The notes: generated by a model not told the origin, from the letters alone. Counted from the stretch's first letter, positions 16,652 through 25,518 are shown. The stretch is 64,000 nt of DNA from Micrococcus sp023147585 (GCF_044872765.1 NZ_CP085253.1:2542001-2606000), one strand, 5' to 3'. Numbers and translations: made by a program.

Positions 16652-18169
16652 GTGGTTCGGGCGCACGAGCGCGCGGCGAATCGCCACCACGACTCCTTCC
16701 TGGCGCACCTGAACCTCAAGCCGGTGTGGCTGGCCTTGGCCGTCCTCGCGATGGCCGCGGTGGCCCTGATGCCCGGCCTGCAGGAGCTCGGACTCTCCGT
16801 CGCGGGACAGCGGGCGCTCGCGGTCCTCGCGTTCGCCGTCATCGTGTGGGTGAGCGAGGCCGTCACCTACCCGGTCAGCGCCGTGCTCATCATCGGGCTG
16901 ATCGCGTTCCTCGTCGGATTCGCCCCGGACATGGCGGACCCGGAGACCGCCCTCGGCACGTCAGGCGCCCTGGGGCTCGCGCTGGGCGGCTTCTCCAACT
17001 CCGGGGTGGCCCTCGTGGCCGGCGCCCTCGTGCTCGCCGCCGCCATGCAGGCCACGGGGCTGCACAAGCGCGTGGCGCTGCTCGTGCTGAAGTTCGCCGG
17101 CGAGAAGACGAGCAACATCCTCATCGGCACGATCGTCATCACGATCATCCTGTCCTTCTTCGTCCCGTCGGCCACGGCACGCGCCGGCGCGGTGGTGCCG
17201 ATCCTCATGGGCCTCGTAGCGGCCTTCGGCATGCCGACCGACTCGAAGCTCAGCGCCCTGCTCGTCATCACCGCCGCGCAGGCCATCTCCATCTGGAACA
17301 TCGGCATCATGACCTCCGCGGCCCAGAACCTCGTCGCCGTCGGCTTCATCCAGGACCAGATGGGCCGCCAGATCACGTGGCTCGAGTGGTTCGTCTGGGG
17401 CGCGCCGTGGGCCGCCGTCATGTCCGTGGTGCTCTACTTCGTGATGCGCTGGGCCATCAAGCCGGAGACGGACCGCATGGTCGGCGGTCGCGAGGTCGTC
17501 CAGCGCGACCTCGCCGCCCTCGGCCCGATGGCGGGCAAGGAGATGCGCCTGACGGTGGTGGCCGTCCTCCTGGTGACCGCGTGGGCCACCCAGGGCGTCC
17601 TGCATCCCGTCGATGCGACCACCGTGACCCTGGCCGCCGTCGCCTTCCTCCTGCTCCCGCGCGTCGGCGTGTTCTCGTGGAAGACCGTGGAGAAGCTCGT
17701 CAACTGGGGCACGCTCGTGGTGTTCGCCGTGGGCATCTCGCTCGGCTCGCTGCTGCTCAAGACGGGCGCCGCGGCGTGGCTCTCCGAGCGCACCTTCACC
17801 GCGCTCGGCCTCGCCGAGCTGCCGATCGTCGCGCTGATCGCCGTCATGGGCGCCTTCACGATCCTCATCCACCTGGGCTTCGCCTCGGCCACCGCGCTCT
17901 CGAGCGCCCTGATCCCGGTGTTCATCGCCTTCGCCGCGTCCATCCCGAACGCCGCGGAGGGCGGCCTCGGGTTCGTCGTGATCATGCAGTTCCTGATCTG
18001 CTTCGGCTTCCTGCTGCCGGTCTCCGCGCCGCAGAACATGCTCGCGTACGGCACGGGCGCGTTCACCCCGATGCAGTTCCTCAAGGCGGGACTGCCCATC
18101 ACGGTGATCGGCTACCTCATGGTCCTGCTCTTCTCCGCGACGTACTGGCGGTGGCTCGGCCTGGTCTGA
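16652..18169 (+). CDS. SLC13/DASS-family anion transporter
   Basis: Inner-membrane transporter of the divalent anion:Na+ symporter family (dicarboxylates, sulfate or similar). The 505-residue product has about 11-12 hydrophobic segments; family hallmarks are the SNT-like turn near SFFVPSATARAGAVVPI and the conserved SASALSSALIP / LPVSAPQNMLAYG region near the C-terminus. GTG 16652 is chosen because GAGGAGCGG precedes it and the open frame upstream looks non-coding. A TAGAAT box at 16480-16485 could also drive a leaderless start at GTG 16487 or 16490, so the N-terminus is uncertain. Substrate is not determinable from sequence. Confidence 0.85.
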   Translation: MVRAHERAANRHHDSFLAHLNLKPVWLALAVLAMAAVALMPGLQELGLSVAGQRALAVLAFAVIVWVSEAVTYPVSAVLIIGLIAFLVGFAPDMADPETALGTSGALGLALGGFSNSGVALVAGALVLAAAMQATGLHKRVALLVLKFAGEKTSNILIGTIVITIILSFFVPSATARAGAVVPILMGLVAAFGMPTDSKLSALLVITAAQAISIWNIGIMTSAAQNLVAVGFIQDQMGRQITWLEWFVWGAPWAAVMSVVLYFVMRWAIKPETDRMVGGREVVQRDLAALGPMAGKEMRLTVVAVLLVTAWATQGVLHPVDATTVTLAAVAFLLLPRVGVFSWKTVEKLVNWGTLVVFAVGISLGSLLLKTGAAAWLSERTFTALGLAELPIVALIAVMGAFTILIHLGFASATALSSALIPVFIAFAASIPNAAEGGLGFVVIMQFLICFGFLLPVSAPQNMLAYGTGAFTPMQFLKAGLPITVIGYLMVLLFSATYWRWLGLV

Positions 18170-18180
18170 CCGTCCGCGCC

Positions 18181-18204
18181 GCGGGCGCCGTTCAGAGCGC
18201 CCGC
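18181..18204. terminator. Convergent terminator between SLC13 gene and lexA
   Basis: Perfect 8-bp stem GCGGGCGC/GCGCCCGC with an 8-nt loop. It overlaps the lexA stop codon and ends both transcription units. Confidence 0.55.
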
Positions 18205-18914
18205 AGCACGGTGACCACGCGGCCCATGATGGTGGCGTGGTCACCCATGATGGGCTCGTAGGCGGTGTTCTGGGGGAGCAGCCACGTGTGGCCGTCGCGC
18301 TGGCGGAAGGTCTTCACGGTGGACTCGTCGTCGAGCAGCGCGGCCACGATGTCCCCGTTGTCCGCGGTCTCCTGCCGGCGCACCACCACCCAGTCGCCGT
18401 CGCAGATGGCGGCATCCACCATCGAGTCGCCGGAGACGCGGAGCATGAACAGCTCGCCCTCACCCGTGAGGCGGCGCGGGATCGTCATGACCTCCTCCAC
18501 CTGCTGCTCGGCGAGGATGGGGCCGCCGGCCGCGATCCGACCCACCCACGGGATGGAGACGGCGTCGCCCTCGGCGGCGTCCGTGTGCCACGAGGGGATC
18601 TGGGGGAGCTCGGAGACCGGGGCGACGGGGGAGGCCGTCTCGGCAGTCAGCGTCGTCCCGTCCTCGGCCAGCAGCACCTCGAGCGCGCGGGGGCGGCCCG
18701 GATCGCGGCGGATGTAGCCGAAGCGCTCGAGCTGGCCGAGCTGATGCGTGACGGAGGAGAGCGAGGCGAGGCCCGCCGCGTCCCCGATCTCCCGCATGGA
18801 GGGGGGGTAGCCGCACTCCGCGATCGCGTGGCGGATGGTCTCCACGATCCGCCGCTGGCGGGACGTGAGCGAGGGGGCGGACCCGGCTGGGGTCTGGTGG
18901 TCAGGGGTGGCCAT
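18192..18914 (-). CDS. lexA: SOS repressor LexA
   Basis: Repressor of the SOS regulon, cleaved when RecA filaments form. The 240-residue protein has the N-terminal winged helix (LTSRQRRIVETIRHAI to GYIRRDPGRPRALEV), the Ala-Gly cleavage site in GRIAAGGPI, the nucleophile serine in VSGDSMVDA and the general-base lysine in STVKTFRQ. ATG 18914 is preferred over the longer frame. A consensus-like promoter, TTGGAT (19040-19045) and TAGGGT (19017-19022) with a 17-bp spacer, lies upstream on this strand. It is divergent from the LysM gene, as in other actinobacteria. Confidence 0.96.
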   Translation of the reverse strand: MATPDHQTPAGSAPSLTSRQRRIVETIRHAIAECGYPPSMREIGDAAGLASLSSVTHQLGQLERFGYIRRDPGRPRALEVLLAEDGTTLTAETASPVAPVSELPQIPSWHTDAAEGDAVSIPWVGRIAAGGPILAEQQVEEVMTIPRRLTGEGELFMLRVSGDSMVDAAICDGDWVVVRRQETADNGDIVAALLDDESTVKTFRQRDGHTWLLPQNTAYEPIMGDHATIMGRVVTVLRAL

Positions 18915-19016
18915 GCGGCGGTCCGTTCTCCCGAGGTCGCTTAGCGTGTCCACCCCTGCTGATGGTCTTGCCCTGAAGGCGATCCACCGCGGGTCGGAGC
19001 ACGTCCGGTGCCCTCG

Positions 19017-19126
19017 ACCCTAGTGGAGTCCGTCACCGGATCCAAAGATATGTTCGATCCACGCTGGGCGTGTCTCGAAGGTGTGTGCTAGACATGGATT
19101 CGAACAGGTTCGAACACACGTTCGAA
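19017..19126. promoter_or_regulatory. Divergent lexA / lysM promoter region with LexA boxes
   Basis: On the minus strand the lexA promoter reads TTGGAT-N17-TAGGGT. On the plus strand a TAGACA -10 candidate (19089-19094) is followed by two overlapping TTCGAAC-type palindromes, an imperfect one at 19099-19114 with 4-bp centre and a perfect TTCGAACACACGTTCGAA at 19109-19126. A half-site (TCGAAC on the minus strand) lies near 19051-19056. The doubled operator faces the division-inhibitor gene. Confidence 0.82.
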
Positions 19127-19161
19127 TTCCCGCCCGCAGCGGGAGGAAGGCGACCATCACC

Positions 19162-19533
19162 ATGACCACCCTGACCGCACCTCTCTCCCGTCCCGTCCCC
19201 GCTCGCCCCGCTCCGAGCGGGTTCCGCCTCAACAGGCGCGGCCGTCTCGTGCTCCGCGGGCTTCCGCTCATGCTGGCGGCGGCCGTGCTCACCGTCGTCG
19301 CGGCGTTCCTCGCGGGCGTCCTCACCTCCCCTGCGGCGGTCTCCTCCGAGGGTCCGGGCGCGCGTCTGGAGACCGTCACGGTCATGCCGGGGGACAGCCT
19401 GTGGTCCATCGCCGCCGAGGCTGCGCCGGAGGAGGACCCCTTCACCACCATGACGCGGATCGCCGAGCTGAACAGCCTGGAGGGCCGGGAGCTCGAGCTG
19501 GGCGAGTCCCTGTTCGTGCCCGCGGGGGACTGA
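19162..19533 (+). CDS. SOS-induced LysM membrane protein, probable cell-division inhibitor
   Basis: A 123-residue protein with a basic N-terminus, one membrane segment (about residues 33-55, LMLAAAVLTVVAAFLAGVL) and an extracytoplasmic LysM domain (VMPGDSLWSIAAEAAP to SLFVPAGD). This architecture and the position divergent from lexA match the functional analogues YneA, DivS and ChiZ/Rv2719c, which delay septation during DNA damage. The tandem LexA boxes upstream support SOS control. ATG 19162 is preceded by GGGAGGAAGG at a somewhat long distance. The inhibitory role is inferred from context and architecture. Confidence 0.83.
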   Translation: MTTLTAPLSRPVPARPAPSGFRLNRRGRLVLRGLPLMLAAAVLTVVAAFLAGVLTSPAAVSSEGPGARLETVTVMPGDSLWSIAAEAAPEEDPFTTMTRIAELNSLEGRELELGESLFVPAGD

Positions 19534-19590
19534 GGGCTGGCCGGCGACTCACGGCGCGCTCGGCGTGCTCCTGTTCCTAGAATGGCCCGT

Positions 19591-20706
19591 ATGACCGATC
19601 TGAGCTCCCTCCCGCTGCGCGAGGGCCTGCGCGGGCAGAGCCCCTACGGCGCCCCCCAGCTGGACGTGCCGTTCATGCTCAACACGAACGAGAACACGCA
19701 CCCCGTCCCCCCGGAGGTCGCGGAGGCCGTCGTGGCACGGGTGGCGCAGGTCGCCGGGGGGCTGAACCGCTACCCGGACCGCGAGTTCACCCGGCTGCGG
19801 GAGAGCCTGGCCGGGTACCTCGGCCACGGGCTGACCGCGGCACACGTGTGGGCGGCCAACGGCTCCAACGAGGTGCTCCAGCAGATCCTCCAGGCCTTCG
19901 GCGGGCCGCGCCGCAGCGTCCTCAGCTTCCTCCCCTCCTACTCCATGTATCCGCTGCTGGCCGCGGGCACGGATACGGCATTCGTCGACGGCGGGCGCGC
20001 CGCGGACCACACCCTCTCGGCCGAGCATGCCGCGGCCATGGTGCGCGAGCACCGTCCGAACCTCGTCTTCCTCGCCTCGCCCAACAACCCCACGGGCACC
20101 GCCCTCGGGCTGGACGTGATCGAGGCCGTCTACACCGCCCAGGCCCGGAACGAGGCCGAGGGCGGCCCGGGCGCCATGGTGGTCGTGGACGAGGCCTACG
20201 CCGAGTTCGCGCTCGACGGCACGCCCTCGGCCCTCACCCTCCTGGAGGGGCGCGAGCGGCTCATCGTCACCCGCACCATGTCCAAGGCGTTCGCCCTGGC
20301 CGGCGCCCGCCTCGGCTACCTCGCCGCGGACCCGGCCGTGGCGGATGCCCTGCGCCTCGTGCGCCTGCCCTATCACCTCTCCTCGGTCACGCAGGCCACC
20401 GCGATCGCCGCCCTCGAGCACGTGGAGACGCTCCTGGAGACCGTGGCGGACATCAAGGCCCAGCGCGACCGGATCGTGGCCCGGCTGCGCGAGCTGGGCC
20501 TGGACCCGGCCGTCTCGGACTCGAACTTCGTCTTCTTCGGCCACCTGGAGGACGCGCACGCCGTGTGGGAGGCGCTCCTCGAGCGGGGGGTGCTGGTGCG
20601 CGACGTCGGCATCCCGCACCACCTGCGCGTCACCGCGGGCACGGAGGAGGAGACCACCGCGTTCCTCACCGCCCTCGAGGAGGCCCTCGCCGCGGGTGCA
20701 CGGTGA
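19591..20706 (+). CDS. hisC: Histidinol-phosphate aminotransferase
   Basis: PLP-dependent class II aminotransferase converting imidazole acetol phosphate to histidinol phosphate. The 371-residue protein carries LNTNENTHPVP at the N-terminus, the AANGSNEVLQQ phosphate-binding region, SPNNPTG, VVDEAYAEF and the Schiff-base lysine in TRTMSKAFALAGARLGY. A TAGAAT box (19578-19583) lies 7 nt before ATG 19591, so this start is preferred over the ATG at 19582 inside the box. It heads the hisC-hisB-hisH-hisA run. Confidence 0.95.
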   Translation: MTDLSSLPLREGLRGQSPYGAPQLDVPFMLNTNENTHPVPPEVAEAVVARVAQVAGGLNRYPDREFTRLRESLAGYLGHGLTAAHVWAANGSNEVLQQILQAFGGPRRSVLSFLPSYSMYPLLAAGTDTAFVDGGRAADHTLSAEHAAAMVREHRPNLVFLASPNNPTGTALGLDVIEAVYTAQARNEAEGGPGAMVVVDEAYAEFALDGTPSALTLLEGRERLIVTRTMSKAFALAGARLGYLAADPAVADALRLVRLPYHLSSVTQATAIAALEHVETLLETVADIKAQRDRIVARLRELGLDPAVSDSNFVFFGHLEDAHAVWEALLERGVLVRDVGIPHHLRVTAGTEEETTAFLTALEEALAAGAR

Positions 20707-20811
20707 CCCCGCGCCGGCCGCCGCGCGAGACGCAACGACGCGCGCGGCCGGGCATGCGCCGCCGAACCTAGGATGGATGCGACCGTCACCCCCGTATCCC
20801 CAGGAGGACCC

Positions 20812-21429
20812 GTGGCAGCCGAGCTGATCTCCGGACGCCGGGCGCGCATGGAGCGCACCACGAGCGAGTCGGACGTGCACGTGGAGATGGACCTGGACGG
20901 CTCCGGCGCCGCGGACATCTCCACGGGTGTCCCGTTCTACGACCACATGCTCACGGCGCTCTCGCGCCACTCACGGATCGACCTCAGGGTCCGCGCCACG
21001 GGGGACACCCACATCGACGTGCACCACACGGTGGAGGACGTCGCGATCACGCTCGGCGAGGTGCTCCGCGTCGCCCTCGGGGACAAGCGGGGCATCCGCC
21101 GCTTCGGCGAGGCCTCCGTGCCGTTGGACGAGGCGCTCGCGCGCGCCGTCGTGGACGTCTCCGGGCGTCCGTACCTGGTGCACGAGGGCGAGCCGGACGG
21201 GCAGCAGTACCACCTCATCGGAGGCCACTTCACCGGCTCCCTGACCCGGCACGTCTTCGAGGCGATCACGCAGCACGCGGCCATCTGCCTGCACATGGAC
21301 GTCGTCCGCGGCCGCGACCCCCACCACATCGTGGAGGCCCAGTTCAAGGCGTTCGCCCGCGCTCTGCGCGCGGCCGTCGAGGACGATCCGCGCGTGGACG
21401 ACGTGCCCTCCACGAAGGGCGCGCTCTGA
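20812..21429 (+). CDS. hisB: Imidazoleglycerol-phosphate dehydratase
   Basis: Mn-dependent dehydratase of histidine synthesis. The 205-residue protein shows duplicated metal-binding motifs, FYDHMLTALSRHS, DVHHTVEDVAI and the later counterparts GGHFTGSLTRHVFEA and PHHIVEAQFKAFAR. GTG 20812 follows AGGAGG at 4 nt; the upstream ATG at 20773 is inside a TAGGAT promoter-like box and would add 13 atypical residues. The separate phosphatase domain of enteric HisB is absent, as normal in actinobacteria. The stop overlaps hisH. Confidence 0.95.
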   Translation: MAAELISGRRARMERTTSESDVHVEMDLDGSGAADISTGVPFYDHMLTALSRHSRIDLRVRATGDTHIDVHHTVEDVAITLGEVLRVALGDKRGIRRFGEASVPLDEALARAVVDVSGRPYLVHEGEPDGQQYHLIGGHFTGSLTRHVFEAITQHAAICLHMDVVRGRDPHHIVEAQFKAFARALRAAVEDDPRVDDVPSTKGAL

Positions 21430-22088
21430 TGGCGGCGCCCACGTCCGTGCCCGGGGTGCGCCCGCGCGTTGCCGTCCTGGACTACGGCTCCGGCAACGTG
21501 CACTCGGCCGTGCGCGCCCTCGAGCGCGCCGGGGCCGTCGTCGAGCTCACCCGGGATCCGGACGCCGTGCTGGACGCGGACGGGCTGCTCGTGCCCGGCG
21601 TGGGCGCCTACGCCTCGGTGATGCGCGCTCTCACCGAGGTCGGCGGCACCCGCTGGATCGGCCGCCGCGTGGCCGGTGGTCGCCCCGTGCTGGGCATCTG
21701 CGTGGGCCATCAGGTCCTCTTCGACGCCGGGGTGGAGCACGGCGAGCGGACCCATGGCATGGGGGAGTGGCCCGGCGTGGTCGAGGAGCTCCCGGCCGAG
21801 GTCCTGCCCCACATGGGCTGGAACACCGTCCGACCGCCGGAGGACTCCGCGCTGTTCCGGGGGATCGAGGACGAGCGGTTCTACTTCGTCCACTCCTACG
21901 GCGTGCTGCGCTGGGAGTTCGACCAGACCATCCCCACCATGCGCCCCCCGCAGGTGACGTGGGCGCACCACGGCGCGGACTTCATCGCCGCCGTGGAGAA
22001 CGGGCCGCTGTCCGCCACGCAGTTCCACCCCGAGAAGTCCGGCGAGGCCGGGCAGGCGCTGCTCCGCAACTGGCTGGAGACCCTCTGA
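21429..22088 (+). CDS. hisH: Imidazole glycerol phosphate synthase, glutaminase subunit
   Basis: Class I glutamine amidotransferase that supplies ammonia to HisF. The 219-residue protein has YGSGNVHSAVRAL near the start, the nucleophile cysteine in LGICVGHQVLF and the His/Glu dyad in QFHPEKSG. Its TGATG overlaps with hisB upstream and with the small membrane-protein gene downstream indicate one operon. The partner hisF is not in the window. Confidence 0.95.
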   Translation: MAAPTSVPGVRPRVAVLDYGSGNVHSAVRALERAGAVVELTRDPDAVLDADGLLVPGVGAYASVMRALTEVGGTRWIGRRVAGGRPVLGICVGHQVLFDAGVEHGERTHGMGEWPGVVEELPAEVLPHMGWNTVRPPEDSALFRGIEDERFYFVHSYGVLRWEFDQTIPTMRPPQVTWAHHGADFIAAVENGPLSATQFHPEKSGEAGQALLRNWLETL

Positions 22089-22246
22089 TGCCCTACTGGT
22101 CCGTCCTCTACCTCGCCCTCGGCGGCATCCTGCTCGGTGCCGCCTGGTCGATGCGCACGCAGAAGGCCCCCGGGTGGGCCGTCGTCATCGCCCTCGTGCT
22201 CGCCGCCATGGCGATCGCCGCCGCCTTCCTGACCGTCTCCCGCTGA
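22088..22246 (+). CDS. Small two-helix membrane protein in the his operon
   Basis: A 52-residue protein (MPYWSVLYLALGG...) consisting of two hydrophobic segments, about residues 4-20 and 28-49, joined by a short polar turn (SMRTQKAPG). It overlaps the hisH stop (TGATG) and ends 10 nt before hisA, so translation is coupled to histidine genes. I do not recognise a family with a known function. Position inside the coupled operon is the only hint to its role. Confidence 0.72.
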   Translation: MPYWSVLYLALGGILLGAAWSMRTQKAPGWAVVIALVLAAMAIAAAFLTVSR

Positions 22247-22256
22247 GAGGTACCCC

Positions 22257-23042
22257 ATGACCCCGAACACCCCCGCCCTCGAGCTGCTGCCCGCCGTGGA
22301 CGTGCAGGACGGCCGTGCCGTCCGTCTCGTCCAGGGGGAGGCCGGCTCCGCCACCTCCTACGGCGACCCGCTCACCGCGGCCCTCGACTGGCAGCGCGCC
22401 GGCGCCGAGTGGATCCACCTCGTGGACCTCGACGCCGCGTTCGGCCGCGGGGACAACCGCGACGTCATGCGCCGCGTGGTGGAGGAGCTCGGCGTGAAGA
22501 TCGAGCTCTCCGGCGGCATCCGCGACGACGCGTCCCTCGAGGGGGCCCTCGAGATGGGCGCGACCCGAGTGAACCTCGGCACCGCGGCCCTGGAGGACCC
22601 GGCGTGGACGGCGCGCGTGATCGAGCGCCACGGCGAGCAGGTGGCCGTGGGCCTGGACGTGCGCGGCACCACCCTCGCGGCCCGCGGCTGGACGAAGGAG
22701 GGCGGCGACCTCTGGGAGGTCCTGGCCCGCCTCGAGGACGCCGGCTGCGCCCGCTACGTGGTCACCGACGTCACGAAGGACGGCACCCTGAAGGGGCCGA
22801 ACACCGAGCTCCTCGCGCAGCTGTGCGCGAAGACGGCCAAGCCCGTGGTCGCCTCCGGCGGCATCTCCTCGCTCGAGGACGTCGCCGCGCTCGCGGGGAT
22901 GGTGGGGGACGGCGTCGAGGGAGCCATCATGGGCAAGGCCCTCTACGCGGGCCGGTTCAGCCTCGAGCAGGCGCTCGCGGTGGCCGGCGGCTCCACGGTG
23001 GACGAGGCGCGGGCCGCGCACCCCTTCGCGGTGGCCGAATGA
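22257..23042 (+). CDS. hisA: Phosphoribosyl isomerase HisA/PriA
   Basis: A (beta/alpha)8-barrel isomerase converting ProFAR to PRFAR; in actinobacteria the enzyme (PriA) also serves TrpF. The 261-residue protein has the first-half Asp in LLPAVDVQDGRAVRLVQG, the phosphate loops SGGIRDD and ASGGISS, and the second-half acid in TDVTKDGTLKGPN. AGAGGTACCCC precedes the ATG. Dual function is an inference from lineage; whether a separate trpF exists cannot be seen here. Overlap ATGA links it to the SseB-family gene. Confidence 0.93.
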   Translation: MTPNTPALELLPAVDVQDGRAVRLVQGEAGSATSYGDPLTAALDWQRAGAEWIHLVDLDAAFGRGDNRDVMRRVVEELGVKIELSGGIRDDASLEGALEMGATRVNLGTAALEDPAWTARVIERHGEQVAVGLDVRGTTLAARGWTKEGGDLWEVLARLEDAGCARYVVTDVTKDGTLKGPNTELLAQLCAKTAKPVVASGGISSLEDVAALAGMVGDGVEGAIMGKALYAGRFSLEQALAVAGGSTVDEARAAHPFAVAE

Positions 23043-24004
23043 GCGCGGACTCCGCGCACGAGGAGACCGTCGCGCTCGAGCGGCCGGCATCGCGGGAGCT
23101 GCCGGGGCACATCCGCGCCGCGCTGGACCGGATGCGGGAGAAGACGGCCGGGGAGAACGTCGCGGACACGGCCGGCGTCCCGTGGGAGGGCCGCGACCTC
23201 GCCGGCGGCGGCGTGGACGGTTCCGCCAATCCGCTGCACGCGTTCGACGCCGACGACGGCACCGCCGACGCCCGGTGGACCGACGTCATGGAGCGGCTCG
23301 CCCGCTCGGAGGCGACCGAGCAGGACGTCTCCGCGGTGCTCGGGCACATCCGGGTCTTCGCCGCCGTGGTCCCGACGCTCGCGGTCGACGAGGCGGACGT
23401 GCACGACCACGCGGACCACGCCGGCCACGGGCACGAGTTCGGCGCGCACGGGGACAAGGCGGCCGACGTCGCCCTGGTGACCCTGCGCGCCGCCGACGGC
23501 CGCGCCGCCCTGCCCGTGTTCACGAACGTGCCCGCCCTCACGGCGTGGAACCCCGAGGCGCGGCCGGTGGCCGTGTGGATGCCGCGGGCGTGCCTCTCGG
23601 CGGTGGACGAGGGATGTGAGCTCGTGGTGGTCGACGCCGGCGCTGAGCACACCTACGTGGTGCGCCGCCCCGCCGTGTGGGCGCTCGCACAGCAGCAGGA
23701 GTGGACGCCGTCGTACGTGGACCAGGAGGTGGCCGATGAGATCGCGGAGGTCGCGGACCTCGTGCCGCACCTGCTGAACCTCGGCCTCGCGCCGGGATCC
23801 GGCGTCGCGACGCGCACGGCGTCCGGCGCGGTGATGAACGGCGGCGGCTCGGGCCCGGAGCTCAAGGTCGTGGCCATGCCGACCCGCGGCGTGGACGACG
23901 CCGACGTGCGGCTCATGGCCGCCACGCTGCGCATGGTGCTGTCGGACCTGCCCCTGCTGGCTGAGCGGGCCGACTCCGTGGAGATCGCCGTCCGCCGGCC
24001 CTGA
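23039..24004 (+). CDS. SseB-family protein
   Basis: A 321-residue protein whose second half (VTLRAADGRAALPVFTNVPALTAWNPEARPVAV) is the SseB N-terminal domain signature, a fold widespread in actinobacteria with no established biochemical activity. A histidine-rich stretch (HDHADHAGHGHEF) interrupts the domain and looks like a flexible, possibly metal-binding insertion. It is translationally coupled to hisA by ATGA. An SseB gene after hisA is usual in related genera, to my knowledge, but its link to histidine metabolism is unexplained. Confidence 0.75.
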   Translation: MSADSAHEETVALERPASRELPGHIRAALDRMREKTAGENVADTAGVPWEGRDLAGGGVDGSANPLHAFDADDGTADARWTDVMERLARSEATEQDVSAVLGHIRVFAAVVPTLAVDEADVHDHADHAGHGHEFGAHGDKAADVALVTLRAADGRAALPVFTNVPALTAWNPEARPVAVWMPRACLSAVDEGCELVVVDAGAEHTYVVRRPAVWALAQQQEWTPSYVDQEVADEIAEVADLVPHLLNLGLAPGSGVATRTASGAVMNGGGSGPELKVVAMPTRGVDDADVRLMAATLRMVLSDLPLLAERADSVEIAVRRP

Positions 24005-24138
24005 GCCCCGCGCTCCCATGGGCGTGCCGACCCCCATCGGCTACCGTGGTGGGGGAGGGGCGCCGCCGTTTCGGCCGCCCCGCGCTGGACGACCGTGCAC
24101 TTCCGGCCGGTCCTAGGCATCCATCTGGAGGAGATGTC

Positions 24139-25449
24139 ATGAGAAGCAGAACCCTGACCGGCGCGGCCACCGCCGCGCTGGGCGCCGTGGCGGTCGCCGC
24201 CGCCGGCCCCGCCCTCGCGTCCACCCCGCTCACCCAGGGATCGGCGCTCTCGGCGCCGGCCGGGGCGTGCAGCCTGACCATCGTGGACGAGTCCACCGCC
24301 TACACCGCGGCCCACTGCGGCGGGGCCGTGTGGGAGGTCGGCTCCCCGGTGCGCTCCGCCGAGGGCGCGCGCATCGGTACCGTCACCGCCCTGCCCGGCG
24401 AGTCCGGCGTGGACCTGGTGCGCATCGGCCTGGCCGAGGACGTCCGCGTGGTCGGCGACTGGGCCACCCGGCCCGCCGCCTCCGTGGAGGCGGGCGAGAC
24501 CGTGTACACGCACGGCTCCTCCGTCCCGATGGGCCACCCCAACTCTCTGAGCCATGCCCACGCGTTCGACAGCGACGCCGTGTGCGCCGACGGCTATGCC
24601 GACCAGGTCGCCCTCGACGCCGCCACCACCCACCCCGGCGACTCGGGCGGAGCGGTCTACGACGCGCAGCAGCGCGTGGTGGGCGTCATCTCGGGCGTCG
24701 CGCCGGTGACCTTCGACGAGGACGGCGAGGCGGTCAGCTGCGACGCGAAGGCCATGTCCTCGATCATGGTCCCGATCGAGTCGACCCGTGCCCTCGACGC
24801 CGCCACGGCCTCCTCGGCGACGTCCGGCAAGACCCCCCGCCCCGCCCCCAAGCACGCCGCGCGCCCCGCCCCGAAGCACGCCGCCGACATGCCCACCGCC
24901 GGAGCGGCCCCTGTGGCCGAGTCCGAGGTCACGACGATCCCGGCGGAGGAGCAGAAGGAGATCGCCGACGAGCTGATCGCGAAGCAGGAGGCGAAGGCGG
25001 CCGCGGAGAAGAAGGCCGTCGCCGAGAAGAAGGCTGCGGCGGAGAAGAAGGCCGCCAAGGCTCCCGCCGCGGCCAAGGCTGAGGCTCCGGCCAAGGCCTC
25101 CGCTCCCGCCAAGGCCAAGGCCAAGGCCAAGGCCTCCGCTCCCGCCAAGGCCACGCCGGCCCCGGACCTCACCACCGAGGTGACCTACACCGCCGCCGAG
25201 GGCGTGGCCCGCGGCACCCGCACCCAGATCACCACGGACGAGGGCCGTTTCGAGTACATGAAGGTCTACGCCCTGGACGCGGACGGCTCCGTGCTGGGCG
25301 AGATGCAGCTGCACACCGTGCAGCCGATGGCCTGGATCAACGTCCCGGCGGACGTCCCCGCCGGCGGCTCCGTGAAGGTGATCGCGGTCAGCTCCGCCGA
25401 CGCCCCCGCGGACACGGTGGTGACCCTGGGCGGCCAGCGCATCGGCTGA
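24139..25449 (+). CDS. Secreted trypsin-like protein with Lys/Ala-rich linker
   Basis: A 436-residue exported protein. A Sec signal (residues 1-27, cleavage near ALA-S) precedes a chymotrypsin-fold domain with catalytic His in TAAHC (residue 59), candidate Asp in SGVDLVRI and Ser in PGDSGGAVY (residue about 168). From about 235 to 350 there is an Ala/Lys/Pro linker with repeats such as RPAPKHA, AEKKA and APAKAKAKAKAS, then an Ig-like C-terminal domain of about 90 residues. GGAGGAG precedes ATG 24139. The basic linker may bind the anionic cell wall (inference). A strong terminator follows. Confidence 0.85.
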   Translation: MRSRTLTGAATAALGAVAVAAAGPALASTPLTQGSALSAPAGACSLTIVDESTAYTAAHCGGAVWEVGSPVRSAEGARIGTVTALPGESGVDLVRIGLAEDVRVVGDWATRPAASVEAGETVYTHGSSVPMGHPNSLSHAHAFDSDAVCADGYADQVALDAATTHPGDSGGAVYDAQQRVVGVISGVAPVTFDEDGEAVSCDAKAMSSIMVPIESTRALDAATASSATSGKTPRPAPKHAARPAPKHAADMPTAGAAPVAESEVTTIPAEEQKEIADELIAKQEAKAAAEKKAVAEKKAAAEKKAAKAPAAAKAEAPAKASAPAKAKAKAKASAPAKATPAPDLTTEVTYTAAEGVARGTRTQITTDEGRFEYMKVYALDADGSVLGEMQLHTVQPMAWINVPADVPAGGSVKVIAVSSADAPADTVVTLGGQRIG

Positions 25450-25477
25450 TCCGTCCGGCCTCTCGGCCACAGCAGCA

Positions 25478-25518
25478 CACCAGGCCCGGTGATTCCGCGA
25501 GGATCACCGGGCCTGGTG
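25478..25518. terminator. Bidirectional terminator
   Basis: Perfect 16-bp stem CACCAGGCCCGGTGAT / ATCACCGGGCCTGGTG with a 9-nt loop, between the converging protease-like and MarR genes; the right arm touches the MarR stop. It is the longest perfect hairpin in the chromosomal part. Confidence 0.85.
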
